Assembly (NCBI GenBank): GCA_900550585.1
Contig: URST01000002.1
Span: 6,095 to 70,094 of the forward strand
Origin: an uncultured Eubacteriales bacterium
GTDB lineage: Bacteria > Bacillota > Clostridia > Oscillospirales > Oscillospiraceae
Direction: 5' to 3'
DNA: 64,000 nt
In this document: piece by piece, positions 9,346 to 18,555 of the stretch
Layout of the letters: the number at the start of each line of letters is the position of its first letter
Position numbering within the stretch: the stretch's first letter is position 1
Notes under the pieces: generated by a model
What the model saw: the letters and a program-made list of their open reading frames with translations, nothing else
What the model was told of the DNA's origin: nothing
Databases searched by the model: none
Program-made: the position numbers and the translations under genes

Positions 9346-9405
9346 CTTAAAGACCCAAAAGTCTTTAAGACGGCTACCCTGCGGCTGCAAAGCCGCAGGG
9401 TAGCC
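9346..9405 (+). terminator. Paired hairpins between binding protein and permease genes
   Basis: A 9-bp stem (CTTAAAGAC, 9346-9369) is followed by a perfect 15-bp stem with a GCAA tetraloop (9372-9405). No T-run follows, so it is more likely an mRNA 3'-end stabiliser or partial terminator that lets the binding protein be made in excess of the permeases. The rest of the 220-base gap holds nothing else recognisable. Confidence 0.55.
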
Positions 9406-9541
9406 TATCACCGGACTCTTTTTGCGTATGAGTCAGGCGGTTCGACGCCCGTGCCGGAACGACTGCCTGATACGCAGAATCACATTAAAAAGGACAGCGG
9501 CCCCTGGCGCGGGGCGGCTGTCAGCAAAACGGAGGGATTGT

Positions 9542-10528
9542 ATGCGCAAATTCTTAGTCAAACGCACGCTGCTATCGATTGTGATCCTGTTTTTTGTGAC
9601 ATTCATCATCTATGTATTGATGCGCTGTCTGCCCGCCTCCTATGTGGAGACCATGGCGCGGCAGCTGTCACAGGCACCCGGCTCCAGGCCCTACGAGGAG
9701 TGGCTGGCGCAGCTCAACGCCCAGTACGGTCTGGATCTGGATCTGATCCCCGGCTTCCTCGTACAGCTGAAGAATCTGGTCACCGGCAACTTCGGCGACA
9801 GCTGGAAGTACACCGTTCCCGTGCTCCAGAAGTTCAACGAGGTCATCTGGGTGTCCTTCATCATGGGCGCCATTTCGCTGGTGTTCGAGCTGCTGATCGC
9901 GGTGCCGCTGGGCATCATCGCCGCCACCAAGCAGTACAGCGTGACTGACTATACCGTCACCACCGTGGCGCTGCTGGGCATGTCCCTGCCGACGTTCTTC
10001 TTCGCCACCCTGCTGAAGCTGGTGTTCTCCGTGAAGCTGGGGTGGTTCGATCTGGTGGGCCTGACGGGACGCGATTTCAACTCCCTCAGCCGATTCGGAC
10101 AGATACTGGATATGGGCAAGCATCTGGTGCTGCCCATCGTGACACTGGTGTTCATCTCCATCGGCTCGTGGATGCGCTACGTCCGCACCAACATGCTGGA
10201 GGTGCTGAATGCCGACTACATCCGGACCGCCCGCGCCAAGGGTCTGTCCGAGAAGAAGGTCATTTACCACCACGCCTTCCGCAATACGCTGATCCCGCTG
10301 GTCACGTTCATCGGCGGCAGCCTGCCCGGCCTGTTCGCCGGCGCGCTGATCACCGAGACGCTGTTCGCCATTCCCGGTATCGGCTACATCTCATACAATG
10401 CCATGGTGGCCGGTGATATTCCGTTCTCCATGTTCTACATGACGTTCCTGGCCATCCTGACGCTGCTGGGCAACCTCATCTCCGACATCCTGTACGCCGT
10501 GGTCGACCCGCGGGTACGCATCGCTTGA
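9542..10528 (+). CDS. dppB: Peptide ABC transporter permease, DppB type
   Basis: A 328-residue inner-membrane permease with the N-terminal MRKFLVKRTLLSIVILFFV helix and five further helices. The cytosolic coupling (EAA-type) loop that contacts the ATPases reads LNADYIRTARAKGLSEKKV. It pairs with the next gene to form the channel. The start at 9542 follows CGGAGGG; the open frame extends 40 codons further upstream without a ribosome-binding site. Confidence 0.92.
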   Translation: MRKFLVKRTLLSIVILFFVTFIIYVLMRCLPASYVETMARQLSQAPGSRPYEEWLAQLNAQYGLDLDLIPGFLVQLKNLVTGNFGDSWKYTVPVLQKFNEVIWVSFIMGAISLVFELLIAVPLGIIAATKQYSVTDYTVTTVALLGMSLPTFFFATLLKLVFSVKLGWFDLVGLTGRDFNSLSRFGQILDMGKHLVLPIVTLVFISIGSWMRYVRTNMLEVLNADYIRTARAKGLSEKKVIYHHAFRNTLIPLVTFIGGSLPGLFAGALITETLFAIPGIGYISYNAMVAGDIPFSMFYMTFLAILTLLGNLISDILYAVVDPRVRIA

Positions 10529-10546
10529 GAAGGGAGGACGTGAAGC

Positions 10547-12193
10547 ATGAGTTATTTCGACGATAAGAAAGATAAAGATCTGTCCGCTCCCGGCCACGGG
10601 CAGGGAATGCCCGGCAATGATGCCCGCCGACGCTCCTACGAGCTGAACGAGGAGTACGCGGGCAAGGACAACACGCCCTCCGAGGACAACAAGGAGGATT
10701 ACTCCCTGAACGATGACCGCCGCGTCAAGGTGCTGTCCCCCGGTACGCTGGTGGCCAAGCGCTTCTTCCGCAACCGTTTGGCGGTGGTGGGTCTGACCAT
10801 CCTGGCCGTCATGTTCATCTTCTCCTTCATCGGTGGTCTTGTCAGCCCCTACGGGCAGGACGAGGTGTTCTACCGCGACGACATCCAGATGAAGGAGTAC
10901 GCCGCGCTGTCCGAGAACACCGAGTACCGCTATCTGGTGGCGGACGGGCAGGAGTTCGGCGCCGTGCTGCAGGCACAGCTGACGCTGCACATGGGCAAGG
11001 ATGAATCCTTTGCCTACAAGGGCACGACCTATGACATCACGGAGGAGGGCGACAGCCTGTACTCCGTGTCGCAGGGCGGTACGCTGCTGGCGGTGGCCTA
11101 TAAGGACATCGTCAACCCCAGCGTCACCGGGGAGAAGTTCAGCTTTACCTTTACCTTCAACGCCCTGAAGGCCCATGTCAACGGCGAGACGGAGTTCGCC
11201 GCCGACGGTAAGACCTATGCGCTGGACGACGGCAGCGTCATGCTGAACGGCGAGGAGATCGCCTATATCAGCCGCTACGTCATCCAGTCCAAGGTGGCCG
11301 GCACCGTGATCTCCAAGGAGTTCAAGGAGCGGATCATCGAGGCCGCCGAGAAGGGCGAGACGCAGATCGAGTACACCAATGAGAACGGCGAGATCCGCGA
11401 GATCCAGCTGGAGTACAATCCCGCCAAGTACCAGTGGTCCATCAAGGAGGGCACCGTCACCCGCGTGTTCGACGCCTATTCCTTCCCCACAAAGACCCAC
11501 CTGCTGGGCACCGATAAGAACGGCATGGATATGCTGACCCGCCTGATGTACGGCGGCCGCGTGTCCCTGTGCATCGGCTTCATCGTCGTCATCATCTCCG
11601 CCACGCTGGGCGTGATCCTGGGCGGTATTTCCGGCTACTTCGGCGGCTGGGTGGATAACCTGATCATGCGTATCGTGGATATCTTCTACTGCATCCCCTC
11701 CACGCCGCTGATCATCATTCTGGGCGCGGCCATGGACGGCATGCGCGTGGACCCGCAGATCCGTATGCTGTACCTGATGCTGATCCTGGGCTTCCTGGGC
11801 TGGCCGGGCATCGCCCGTCTGGTCCGCGGCCAGATCCTGTCCCTGCGCGAGCAGGAGTTCATGACCGCCACCGAGGCCTGCGGCATCAGCGTGTCCCGCC
11901 GTATCTTCCGGCACCTGATCCCCAACGTGATCCCGCAGCTCATCGTCAACTGCACCATGAGCCTGGGTTCCACCATCATCACCGAGGCGACCCTGTCCTT
12001 CCTGGGTCTGGGCGTCAAGTTCCCCTTCGCATCCTGGGGCAACATCATGAACGACGTATCCAACTCCTACGTTCTGACGGAGTACTGGTTCATCTGGATC
12101 CCCGCCGGTATCTGCCTGATGCTGACAGTGCTGGGCTTCAACTTCGTGGGCGACGGTCTGCGTGACGCGTTCGACCCGAAGATGAAGCGCTGA
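10547..12193 (+). CDS. dppC: Peptide ABC transporter permease, DppC type, with a large extracytoplasmic insertion
   Basis: A 548-residue permease against about 300 for the family. After a charged cytosolic N-terminus comes the first membrane helix (about residues 75-95) and the usual SPYGQDEVF exit. About 210 extra residues (about 105-315) follow before the normal HLLGTDKNGMD segment, the remaining helices and the EAA loop (FMTATEACGISVSRRI). By topology the insert faces outside, where it could touch the binding protein. Two stretches in it look alike (FAYKGTTYDITEEGD and FAADGKTYALDDGS), suggesting a duplicated module. The reading frame is intact and codon use is uniform. Confidence 0.88.
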   Translation: MSYFDDKKDKDLSAPGHGQGMPGNDARRRSYELNEEYAGKDNTPSEDNKEDYSLNDDRRVKVLSPGTLVAKRFFRNRLAVVGLTILAVMFIFSFIGGLVSPYGQDEVFYRDDIQMKEYAALSENTEYRYLVADGQEFGAVLQAQLTLHMGKDESFAYKGTTYDITEEGDSLYSVSQGGTLLAVAYKDIVNPSVTGEKFSFTFTFNALKAHVNGETEFAADGKTYALDDGSVMLNGEEIAYISRYVIQSKVAGTVISKEFKERIIEAAEKGETQIEYTNENGEIREIQLEYNPAKYQWSIKEGTVTRVFDAYSFPTKTHLLGTDKNGMDMLTRLMYGGRVSLCIGFIVVIISATLGVILGGISGYFGGWVDNLIMRIVDIFYCIPSTPLIIILGAAMDGMRVDPQIRMLYLMLILGFLGWPGIARLVRGQILSLREQEFMTATEACGISVSRRIFRHLIPNVIPQLIVNCTMSLGSTIITEATLSFLGLGVKFPFASWGNIMNDVSNSYVLTEYWFIWIPAGICLMLTVLGFNFVGDGLRDAFDPKMKR

Positions 12194-12210
12194 GAAAGGA
12201 GAGGATCGGA

Positions 12211-13419
12211 ATGGCTAAGAAACACAACGACGGTTATCTGTCCGCAAAGGAATCCCGCCGTATCTCCAAGGAGAACCGCAAGATCACCAATGAGCTGGAG
12301 AAGAAGCGGAAGCGGAAAAACGTGCCGGAGACGGAGTACCTGACCCAGATGCACGATCCCAGCAACGCTGTGGAGTTCGATAACCTCCACACCTACTTCT
12401 TTACCGACACCGGCGTGGTCAAATCCGTGGATGGCGTCAGCTTTTCCGTGCCCATCGGCAAGACCGTGGGCGTGGTGGGCGAGTCCGGCTGCGGCAAGTC
12501 CGTCACCAGTCTGTCCCTGATGCAGCTGCTGCAGCGGCCCCAGGGTCAGGTGGTGGAGGGCGAGATCCGCCTGAATCTGGGCAATAAGGCCTACGATGTC
12601 ACCAAGACCCCCGACTCCGTGATGCAGCACCTGCGGGGCAACATCGTCTCCATGATCTTCCAGGAGCCTATGACCGCGCTGAATCCGGTGTTCCGCATCG
12701 GCGACCAGCTGGACGAGGTCATTGCCCTCCACGGCGAAAAGGGCCAGACGGAGGAGCAGATCAGAGAACGCTCCATCAAGCTGCTGGAGATGGTGGGCAT
12801 CGCCAACAGCGAGGGCGTGTACAAAAACTTTCCCCACGAGCTGTCCGGCGGTATGCGCCAGCGCGTGATGATCGCCATGGCACTGGCATGCAGCCCCCGC
12901 CTCATCATCGCCGACGAGCCCACCACGGCACTGGACGTGACCATTCAGGCGCAGATCCTGGACCTGCTGCGGAACCTGAAGGATAAGATCAATTCCTCCA
13001 TCATGTTCATCACCCACGATCTGGGCGTCATCGCCGAGATGGCGGACTATGTGGTGGTCATGTATGCCGGCCGCATCGTGGAGCAGGGTACAGCGCAGGA
13101 GATCTTCGCGCATCCCGCTCACCCCTATACCATCGGCCTGATGGCCTCCAAGCCTGTGGTGGGCCGTCAGGTGGAAAAGCTGTACTCCATCCCCGGCAAG
13201 GTGCCCAACCCCATCAACATGCCGGATTACTGCTACTTCAAGGATCGCTGCGAGATGTGCGTGGCACAGTGCAGCGGCGAATATCCCTGTGAGGTCAGCA
13301 TTTCCCCCACCCACAAGGTCAGCTGCTACCGCTACTACGACGGCAAGCGGCCCGATCTGGAGGAGCAGGTGGAGCGGGAAATGACCGGCAGCGCCGACAA
13401 CGGAAAGGAGGGTGAATAA
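12211..13419 (+). CDS. dppD: Peptide ABC transporter ATP-binding protein, DppD type
   Basis: A 402-residue cytosolic ATPase. It has Walker A GESGCGKS (90-97), the signature LSGGMRQR, Walker B LIIADEP and the switch THD. The C-terminal extension contains the cysteine-rich oligopeptide-transporter region (CYFKDRCEMCVAQC) typical of DppD/OppD. An extra lysine- and arginine-rich N-terminal stretch of about 50 residues precedes the domain. It is expected to form a heterodimer with the next gene product. GAAAGGAGAGG precedes the start. Confidence 0.93.
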   Translation: MAKKHNDGYLSAKESRRISKENRKITNELEKKRKRKNVPETEYLTQMHDPSNAVEFDNLHTYFFTDTGVVKSVDGVSFSVPIGKTVGVVGESGCGKSVTSLSLMQLLQRPQGQVVEGEIRLNLGNKAYDVTKTPDSVMQHLRGNIVSMIFQEPMTALNPVFRIGDQLDEVIALHGEKGQTEEQIRERSIKLLEMVGIANSEGVYKNFPHELSGGMRQRVMIAMALACSPRLIIADEPTTALDVTIQAQILDLLRNLKDKINSSIMFITHDLGVIAEMADYVVVMYAGRIVEQGTAQEIFAHPAHPYTIGLMASKPVVGRQVEKLYSIPGKVPNPINMPDYCYFKDRCEMCVAQCSGEYPCEVSISPTHKVSCYRYYDGKRPDLEEQVEREMTGSADNGKEGE

Positions 13420-13420
13420 G

Positions 13421-14557
13421 ATGCCGTTCTGGAAAGCAGGTAAGAATGACGATCAGGTCCTCGAGGAGCTGAAAGAGACTCAGAAGCAGAATGCCGACGA
13501 GTTTGTCAAGGAGCAGGCACACAGCCAGAAGGCGAAGAAGCCCTCTCTCACCGTGGACAACGATTTCACTCCCGTGGAGTATGATCCCCAGTACATTCTG
13601 CAGGTCAACCACCTGAAGAAGTATTTCCCCATCAAGGGCGGCATGGTGTCCAAGACTGTGGGCTATGTCAAGGCCGTGGACGGCGTGACGTTCAACCTCA
13701 AGCGCGGCACCACCATGGGTCTGGTGGGCGAGTCCGGCTGCGGCAAGACCACCACCGGTCGCACCATCCTTCGGCTGTACGACGAAAAGACCTCCGGTCA
13801 GGTGCTGTTCAACGGGCAGGAGATCTACGACCTGTCCGCCAAGGAGATGCGCGCCATGCGCACCAAAATGCAGATCATTTTCCAGGACCCGTTCTCCTCG
13901 CTGTCCCCCCGTATGCCGGTGGGCGAGATCATCGGCGAGGCCGTCCGTGAGCACAATCTGGTGCCCAAGGAGGAGTTCGACGACTATATCGACAAGGTCA
14001 TGGACAACTGCGGCCTGCAGCCCTTCCACAAGGACCGCTATCCCCATGAGTTCTCCGGCGGCCAGCGGCAGCGTATCTGCATCGCCCGGGCGCTGGCGCT
14101 GAACCCCGAGTTCATCGTCTGCGATGAGCCGGTGTCCGCGCTGGACGTGTCCATTCAGGCGCAGATCATCAATCTGCTGAAGGACATTCAGGAGAAGTAC
14201 AACCTGACGTATCTGTTCATCAGCCATGACCTGTCCGTGGTGGAGCACATCTCCGACACGGTGGGCGTCATGTATCTGGGCAATCTGGTGGAGTACGGCG
14301 CCACGGAGGACATCTTCCGCAACCCGCTGCACCCCTACACCAAGGCTTTGTTCTCCGCCATTCCGGTGCCTGATCCCACGGTGAAGATGAACCGGATCGT
14401 GCTGGAGGGCAGCATCCCGTCTCCCGCCAATCCGCCCAAGGGCTGTAAATTCCACACCCGCTGCGCCAACTGCATGGAATGCTGCAAGGAGGAGATCCCC
14501 GTCCAGCGCGAGCTGGAGCCGGGCCACTTCGTGGCGTGCCATCTGTACGATAAGTGA
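13421..14557 (+). CDS. dppF: Peptide ABC transporter ATP-binding protein, DppF type
   Basis: A 378-residue ATPase partner of DppD with Walker A GESGCGKT (103-110), signature FSGGQRQR, Walker [15 protein letters not shown] and switch SHD. The C-terminal [14 protein letters not shown] block is that of oligopeptide transporter ATPases. ATG 13421 follows AAGGAGG with 8 bases spacing; a GTG at 13412 is possible but sits inside the ribosome-binding site. Its stop overlaps the next start (TGATG). Confidence 0.92.
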   Translation: MPFWKAGKNDDQVLEELKETQKQNADEFVKEQAHSQKAKKPSLTVDNDFTPVEYDPQYILQVNHLKKYFPIKGGMVSKTVGYVKAVDGVTFNLKRGTTMGLVGESGCGKTTTGRTILRLYDEKTSGQVLFNGQEIYDLSAKEMRAMRTKMQIIFQDPFSSLSPRMPVGEIIGEAVREHNLVPKEEFDDYIDKVMDNCGLQPFHKDRYPHEFSGGQRQRICIARALALNPEFIVCDEPVSALDVSIQAQIINLLKDIQEKYNLTYLFISHDLSVVEHISDTVGVMYLGNLVEYGATEDIFRNPLHPYTKALFSAIPVPDPTVKMNRIVLEGSIPSPANPPKGCKFHTRCANCMECCKEEIPVQRELEPGHFVACHLYDK

Positions 14558-14844
14558 TGGCAAAGAAGCGGACGTATCAGGACGACGATGGGCGCACCAT
14601 CGCCGATATGAGCGGTATCGAGCCGTCGCCCGTGCTGTTTCCCCGCCTTCCCAGGAAGGAGAAGCGGTCTCAGGCACCGCAGGGCGCCGGCGACCGTCCG
14701 TGGGAGGGGCAGGAGCAGTTCACCGAGGAGCAGCGCCGCGCCGCCATGGGCGGCGCACTGAAGGCGGCTATGCTCATCGCCGGGGTGTTTATCGCCGCCG
14801 GGGCTGTGGCCATTCTCGTGATGCAGTTCATCTGGAACCATTAA
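14557..14844 (+). CDS. Small single-helix membrane protein at the end of the transporter operon
   Basis: A 95-residue protein with a polar N-terminal two thirds (many K, R, E, Q) and one C-terminal membrane helix (about 66-90, AAMLIAGVFIAAGAVAILVM). No family recognised. It is translationally coupled to dppF and is followed at once by a terminator, so it is the last gene of the operon. Confidence 0.6.
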   Translation: MAKKRTYQDDDGRTIADMSGIEPSPVLFPRLPRKEKRSQAPQGAGDRPWEGQEQFTEEQRRAAMGGALKAAMLIAGVFIAAGAVAILVMQFIWNH

Positions 14845-14872
14845 AACCGGCGCTGCTCCGTAGCGCTCCATA

Positions 14873-14923
14873 AGATCTCCGCTGACAGCGGCTTTCCGGC
14901 CCTGTCAGCGGAGGTCTTTTTTT
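14873..14923 (+). terminator. Rho-independent terminator of the peptide transporter operon
   Basis: A 16-bp stem with one G-T pair (AGATCTCCGCTGACAG with its partner) is followed by seven T. Confidence 0.88.
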
Positions 14924-14931
14924 GCGCCCCG

Positions 14932-14960
14932 GTATATTTGGGGACGAGCCGTCATACAAG
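14932..14960 (+). promoter_or_regulatory. Sigma-E type promoter of the spoIIIA operon
   Basis: GTATATT (14932-14938) and CATACAAG (14953-14960) are 14 bases apart. This is a near-perfect match to the Bacillus sigma-E consensus, and spoIIIA is a known mother-cell sigma-E operon. The start codon of spoIIIAA is 30 bases downstream. Confidence 0.85.
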
Positions 14961-14989
14961 TGAATATCACACGGGAGGGGGAGCAGAGC

Positions 14990-15913
14990 ATGGAGTTGAG
15001 CTATGCCATCGCGCGCTACGAGCAGGCGTTGGAGCTGCTGCCGGTACGCTGGCAGCAGCTGGCGCGGCGTCTGCCGGACTGGCGCAAGGCGCAGGCGGAG
15101 GAGTTCCGGCTGCGGACAGGACGGCCGATGACAGTGCTGACCTGTGAGGGGGAAATACTTGTCAGCGATGAATTGCCAAGGCCTCTGGTCACGCAGTCCG
15201 ATCTGGAGCAGCTGTGCGACATGGTGACGGGCTATTCCCGCTACGCCGTGTCGGAAACGCTGAGCAAGGGCTATCTCGTCGGGCGCGGCGGCTTCCGGGT
15301 AGGCGTCTGCGGCACCGCCGTCCTGCGGGACGGCGTCAATACCAACCTGCGGGACATCTCCTCAGTGGCGGTGCGCATCAGCCGGCAGGTGCGGGGCGCA
15401 GCGGAGCCGATGCTGGGGGAGCTGTGGGGCGCGGAGGGCTTTCTCAGCACCCTGCTGCTGGCGCCGCCGGGCGCGGGCAAGACTACGCTGCTGCGGGATA
15501 TGATCTGCGCCCTGTCCGACGGCGGCGAGACGCGGCCCGCCTGCCGCATGGGGGTGGTGGACGAGCGGGGAGAGCTGGCCGCCATGTACCGGGGCGTGCC
15601 GCAGCTGGAGGTGGGCGCCCATACCGACGTGCTGGACGGCTGTCCCAAGGCGCTGGGCATCACCATGCTGCTGCGGGCGGCCAACCCGCAGATCATCGCG
15701 GTGGATGAGATCACGGCGGAGGAGGATCTGCGGGCCATGCTGGCCGCCGCCAACTGCGGCGTGAAGCTGCTGGCCACCATCCACGCCGCCGACCGGGAGG
15801 AGCTGGCGCGCAAGCCGCTGTTCGCCCGGCTGCTGGAGACGCAGGTGTTCCAGCGGCTGGTGACCATCACCGTGGAGGGCGGACGCCGGATATACCGGAC
15901 GGAGACGCTGTGA
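14990..15913 (+). CDS. spoIIIAA: Stage III sporulation protein AA, secretion-type ATPase
   Basis: A 307-residue cytosolic ATPase of the type II/IV secretion and GspE family that energises the feeding-tube channel between mother cell and forespore. Walker A reads APPGAGKTTLLRDM, followed by VVDERGELAAMY, an aspartate-box-like region (IAVDEITAEEDL) and the His-box TIHAADREE. The start at 14990 follows GGGAGGGGG; the open frame runs 10 codons further into the promoter. Its end overlaps the GTG start of spoIIIAB. Confidence 0.95.
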   Translation: MELSYAIARYEQALELLPVRWQQLARRLPDWRKAQAEEFRLRTGRPMTVLTCEGEILVSDELPRPLVTQSDLEQLCDMVTGYSRYAVSETLSKGYLVGRGGFRVGVCGTAVLRDGVNTNLRDISSVAVRISRQVRGAAEPMLGELWGAEGFLSTLLLAPPGAGKTTLLRDMICALSDGGETRPACRMGVVDERGELAAMYRGVPQLEVGAHTDVLDGCPKALGITMLLRAANPQIIAVDEITAEEDLRAMLAAANCGVKLLATIHAADREELARKPLFARLLETQVFQRLVTITVEGGRRIYRTETL

Positions 15914-16395
15914 CCGGCAAGCTGCTGGGAGCGGTCTGCATCGCCTGCGGCGCCGTATGGGGCTGCATCGCCCGGTACCGGCAGCTGCGGCAGCGCCGGG
16001 AGCTGGTGCGGGCCTTTATGCAGGCGCTGGGGCACATGGAAGCGGCCATCCGCTGGCAGCGGCAGTCCATGACGCCGCTGCTGACGGAGCTGGCACAGCG
16101 GCCACGCTGCGGCGCATACTTTGCCGCTATCCTGAAAAATGTGGAAAGCAATATACCTTTACAATCCGCTTGGGATAATGCGTTCTCCGCATTGCCAGAC
16201 GCGGAGACGGCAGACATCCTGCGGAGCGTAGAGCTGACCGGCGATGAGACGTGCCTGCTGACGGGGCTGCAATACGGCCAGCGCCGGCTGCGCCAGCTGG
16301 CGGAGCGCCGGGAGCAGGCGGATACACGGGATCGCAGGCTCACCGGCGCGGCGCTGTTCTCCGCCGCCGGGCTGCTGGTGATCCTTCTGATTTGA
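15910..16395 (+). CDS. spoIIIAB: Stage III sporulation protein AB
   Basis: A 161-residue protein with N- and C-terminal membrane helices around a cytosolic helical domain, resembling GspF-type secretion proteins. It starts with GTG inside the spoIIIAA stop. LNTAL-type packing residues are replaced here, but length, position and the arrangement (helix 2-20, helix about 140-161) fit the family. Confidence 0.9.
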   Translation: MTGKLLGAVCIACGAVWGCIARYRQLRQRRELVRAFMQALGHMEAAIRWQRQSMTPLLTELAQRPRCGAYFAAILKNVESNIPLQSAWDNAFSALPDAETADILRSVELTGDETCLLTGLQYGQRRLRQLAERREQADTRDRRLTGAALFSAAGLLVILLI

Positions 16396-16403
16396 GGTAC
16401 GAC

Positions 16404-16598
16404 ATGGACGTTGATCTGATTTTCAAAATTGCGGCCATCGGCATTCTGGTGGCGGTGCTGAACCTGCTGCTGGTGCGCAGCGGCCGGGAGGAGCAGGCCC
16501 TGATGACCACGCTGGCCGGTCTGGTGGTGGTGCTGATGATGCTGGTGCAGCAGATCAGCGACCTGTTCGATCTGGTCAAGACGCTGTTTTCCCTGTAA
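16404..16598 (+). CDS. spoIIIAC: Stage III sporulation protein AC
   Basis: A 64-residue, two-helix membrane protein (MDVDLIFKIAAIGILVAVL start, polar turn RSGREEQA, second helix). In Bacillus SpoIIIAC is about 68 residues and belongs to the channel complex at the septal membrane. The ATG at 16404 lies 6 bases after the spoIIIAB stop; longer upstream frames are read-through of spoIIIAB out of frame. Confidence 0.92.
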   Translation: MDVDLIFKIAAIGILVAVLNLLLVRSGREEQALMTTLAGLVVVLMMLVQQISDLFDLVKTLFSL

Positions 16599-16601
16599 CC
16601 C

Positions 16602-16988
16602 ATGGAGACGGTGATGCGACTGAGCGCCCTGTGCCTCACCGGGGCGCTGCTGGCGGTGCTGCTGAAGCGGACGAACCCGGACATAGCGCTGCTGCTGGCG
16701 CTGGCGGTCTGCGGCGCGGTGCTGCTGGTGCTGGCGGAGCCGCTGGGGGAGATACGGGACTTCTTCACGCAGCTGTCGGATTGGGGCGGCCTGCCCACGG
16801 AGCTGTTCGCGCCGCTGGTGAAAACCGTGGGCATCGCGCTCATCAGCCGGACAGGCTCCGACCTCTGCCGTGACGCGGGGGAGGGGGCCATGGCGTCGCT
16901 GGTGGAGACGGCGGGAGCCGTCACCGCCATTCTCGTCTCGCTGCCGCTGTTTCAGGCGGCGTGGGACATGCTGCGCTTGCTGCTATGA
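16602..16988 (+). CDS. spoIIIAD: Stage III sporulation protein AD
   Basis: A 128-residue membrane protein with three to four hydrophobic segments, a paralogue of SpoIIIAC in its N-terminal half. Conserved stretches include LKRTNPDIALLLALA and GIALISRTGSDLCRDAG. Its stop overlaps the spoIIIAE start (ATGA). Confidence 0.92.
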   Translation: METVMRLSALCLTGALLAVLLKRTNPDIALLLALAVCGAVLLVLAEPLGEIRDFFTQLSDWGGLPTELFAPLVKTVGIALISRTGSDLCRDAGEGAMASLVETAGAVTAILVSLPLFQAAWDMLRLLL

Positions 16989-18076
16989 GGGGCGTGCGGG
17001 TATTTTTAGCCGCGGCGGCGCTGCTGTGGCTGCTGGCGGTACCGGTGCAGGCGGCGTCCGTGCCGGACAGTGTGACAGATGCCCTGCCGCCGGAGGCCGC
17101 CGCCCGACTGGAGGGGCTGGATGAGGGCACCGACCACACCACATGGTCGGAGGGGCTGTCCCGCCTTTGGCAGGAGGCCCGGCAGTATCTGGGAGACGCC
17201 CTGCGGGAGAAGGCCTCCGGTGCGGCGCTGCTGCTGGGCGTGGTACTGCTGTGCAGCGTGGCGGAGAGCTTCTTCGCAGCGGCGGAGCAGCCCGCCGTGC
17301 CGCAGTTCGTACCGGTGGCGGGGGCATTGGCCATCACGCTGGTGGCCGCCGGGGACTTCAAGCAGATGATGGGACTGGGGGTGGAGACCATGGAGGAGTT
17401 GGACGTGTTTGCCAAGGCACTGCTGCCCACACTGTCGGCGGCGGTGGCGGCCAGCGGCGGTATTGCCTCCGCCGGCGCCAAGCAGGTGGCCACGGTGTAT
17501 TTTACCAACCTGCTGCTGACGGTGATCCGGAAGCTGCTGCTGCCGCTGCTGTACGCCTGCATCGCGGCGGCCGCCGCCGACGCCATGGTGCCGGGGCACA
17601 GCCTGAAAAAGATCGGCGCGGGCATCAGTAAGGCCGTGACCTGGGCGCTGACGGCGTCCATGGTGGTGTTCACCGGCTTTCTGACCCTGACCGGCGCGGC
17701 CACCGGCGCGGCGGACGCCATGACGGTGCAGATGACACGCAGCGCCATCGCCACGGCGGTGCCGGTGGTGGGCTCCATCATCTCCGAGGCCACGGGGACG
17801 GTGCTGGCCGGGGCGGGCGTGCTGAAGGGCGCTATTGGCATCTTCGGGATGCTGGCGGTGCTGTCTATCTGCCTGACGCCGTTTCTCAGCATGGCGGTGC
17901 AGTACCTGCTGTACAAGCTGACGGCGTTTCTGGCGGGCACCGTCACGGAGGGACCGTTGGCGGGGCTTATCGACGCGCTGGGCACGGCCTTCGGCCTGAT
18001 GCTGGGCATGACCGGCAGCTGCGCGTTGCTGCTGCTCATCTCCATCACGTCTTCCGTATCGGCGGTGCTGCCATGA
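16985..18076 (+). CDS. spoIIIAE: Stage III sporulation protein AE
   Basis: A 363-residue polytopic membrane protein with an N-terminal signal sequence (to about residue 24, VPVQAAS). About eight hydrophobic segments follow, starting near residue 80. It is the largest membrane subunit of the SpoIIIA complex. The start used is ATG 16985 inside the spoIIIAD stop; an ATG 8 codons upstream lacks a ribosome-binding site. Its end overlaps spoIIIAF by four bases. Confidence 0.94.
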   Translation: MRGVRVFLAAAALLWLLAVPVQAASVPDSVTDALPPEAAARLEGLDEGTDHTTWSEGLSRLWQEARQYLGDALREKASGAALLLGVVLLCSVAESFFAAAEQPAVPQFVPVAGALAITLVAAGDFKQMMGLGVETMEELDVFAKALLPTLSAAVAASGGIASAGAKQVATVYFTNLLLTVIRKLLLPLLYACIAAAAADAMVPGHSLKKIGAGISKAVTWALTASMVVFTGFLTLTGAATGAADAMTVQMTRSAIATAVPVVGSIISEATGTVLAGAGVLKGAIGIFGMLAVLSICLTPFLSMAVQYLLYKLTAFLAGTVTEGPLAGLIDALGTAFGLMLGMTGSCALLLLISITSSVSAVLP

Positions 18077-18552
18077 TCGGGGCGCTGCGGACATGGCTGC
18101 TGTCCATCATCGCAGCCGGGCTGGTGCTGGCCATTCTGTATGCACTGGTGCCCCGGGGGCGCTTGCGCCCCATCGTGCGGACCACCGGCGGCGTGGCACT
18201 GATGCTGGTGATCCTCCAGCCGGTGCTGGGGTTCGACTTCCGGGACTTCGCGGTGTCCTACGACGACTACGCCCAGGAGATCCAGGCGCTGACGGAGGAA
18301 TACCGGGCGGCGGACACAGCGGAGCTGGCTGCTATCATAGAGCAGCGGACCGCCGCATATATATCGGACAAAGGCGCGGCGCTGGGGGTGACATGCCATG
18401 CCGAGGTGGAGACGGAGCTGCGCTCCGGCGTGCCCTATCCCTGCGCGGTGACTCTGGACGTGGAGAGAGACGAGGCGCTGGCCGCCTGCATCGCCGCCGA
18501 TCTGGGTATCGGTGAGGAGCGGCAGACGTGGCAGACGCCCCGTGCGAGGTGA
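18073..18552 (+). CDS. spoIIIAF: Stage III sporulation protein AF
   Basis: A 159-residue protein with two N-terminal membrane helices (about 8-26 and 36-52) and a soluble C-terminal domain of ring-building type in the intermembrane space. Overlaps the end of spoIIIAE (ATGA). Confidence 0.9.
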   Translation: MIGALRTWLLSIIAAGLVLAILYALVPRGRLRPIVRTTGGVALMLVILQPVLGFDFRDFAVSYDDYAQEIQALTEEYRAADTAELAAIIEQRTAAYISDKGAALGVTCHAEVETELRSGVPYPCAVTLDVERDEALAACIAADLGIGEERQTWQTPRAR

Positions 18553-18555
18553 CGT

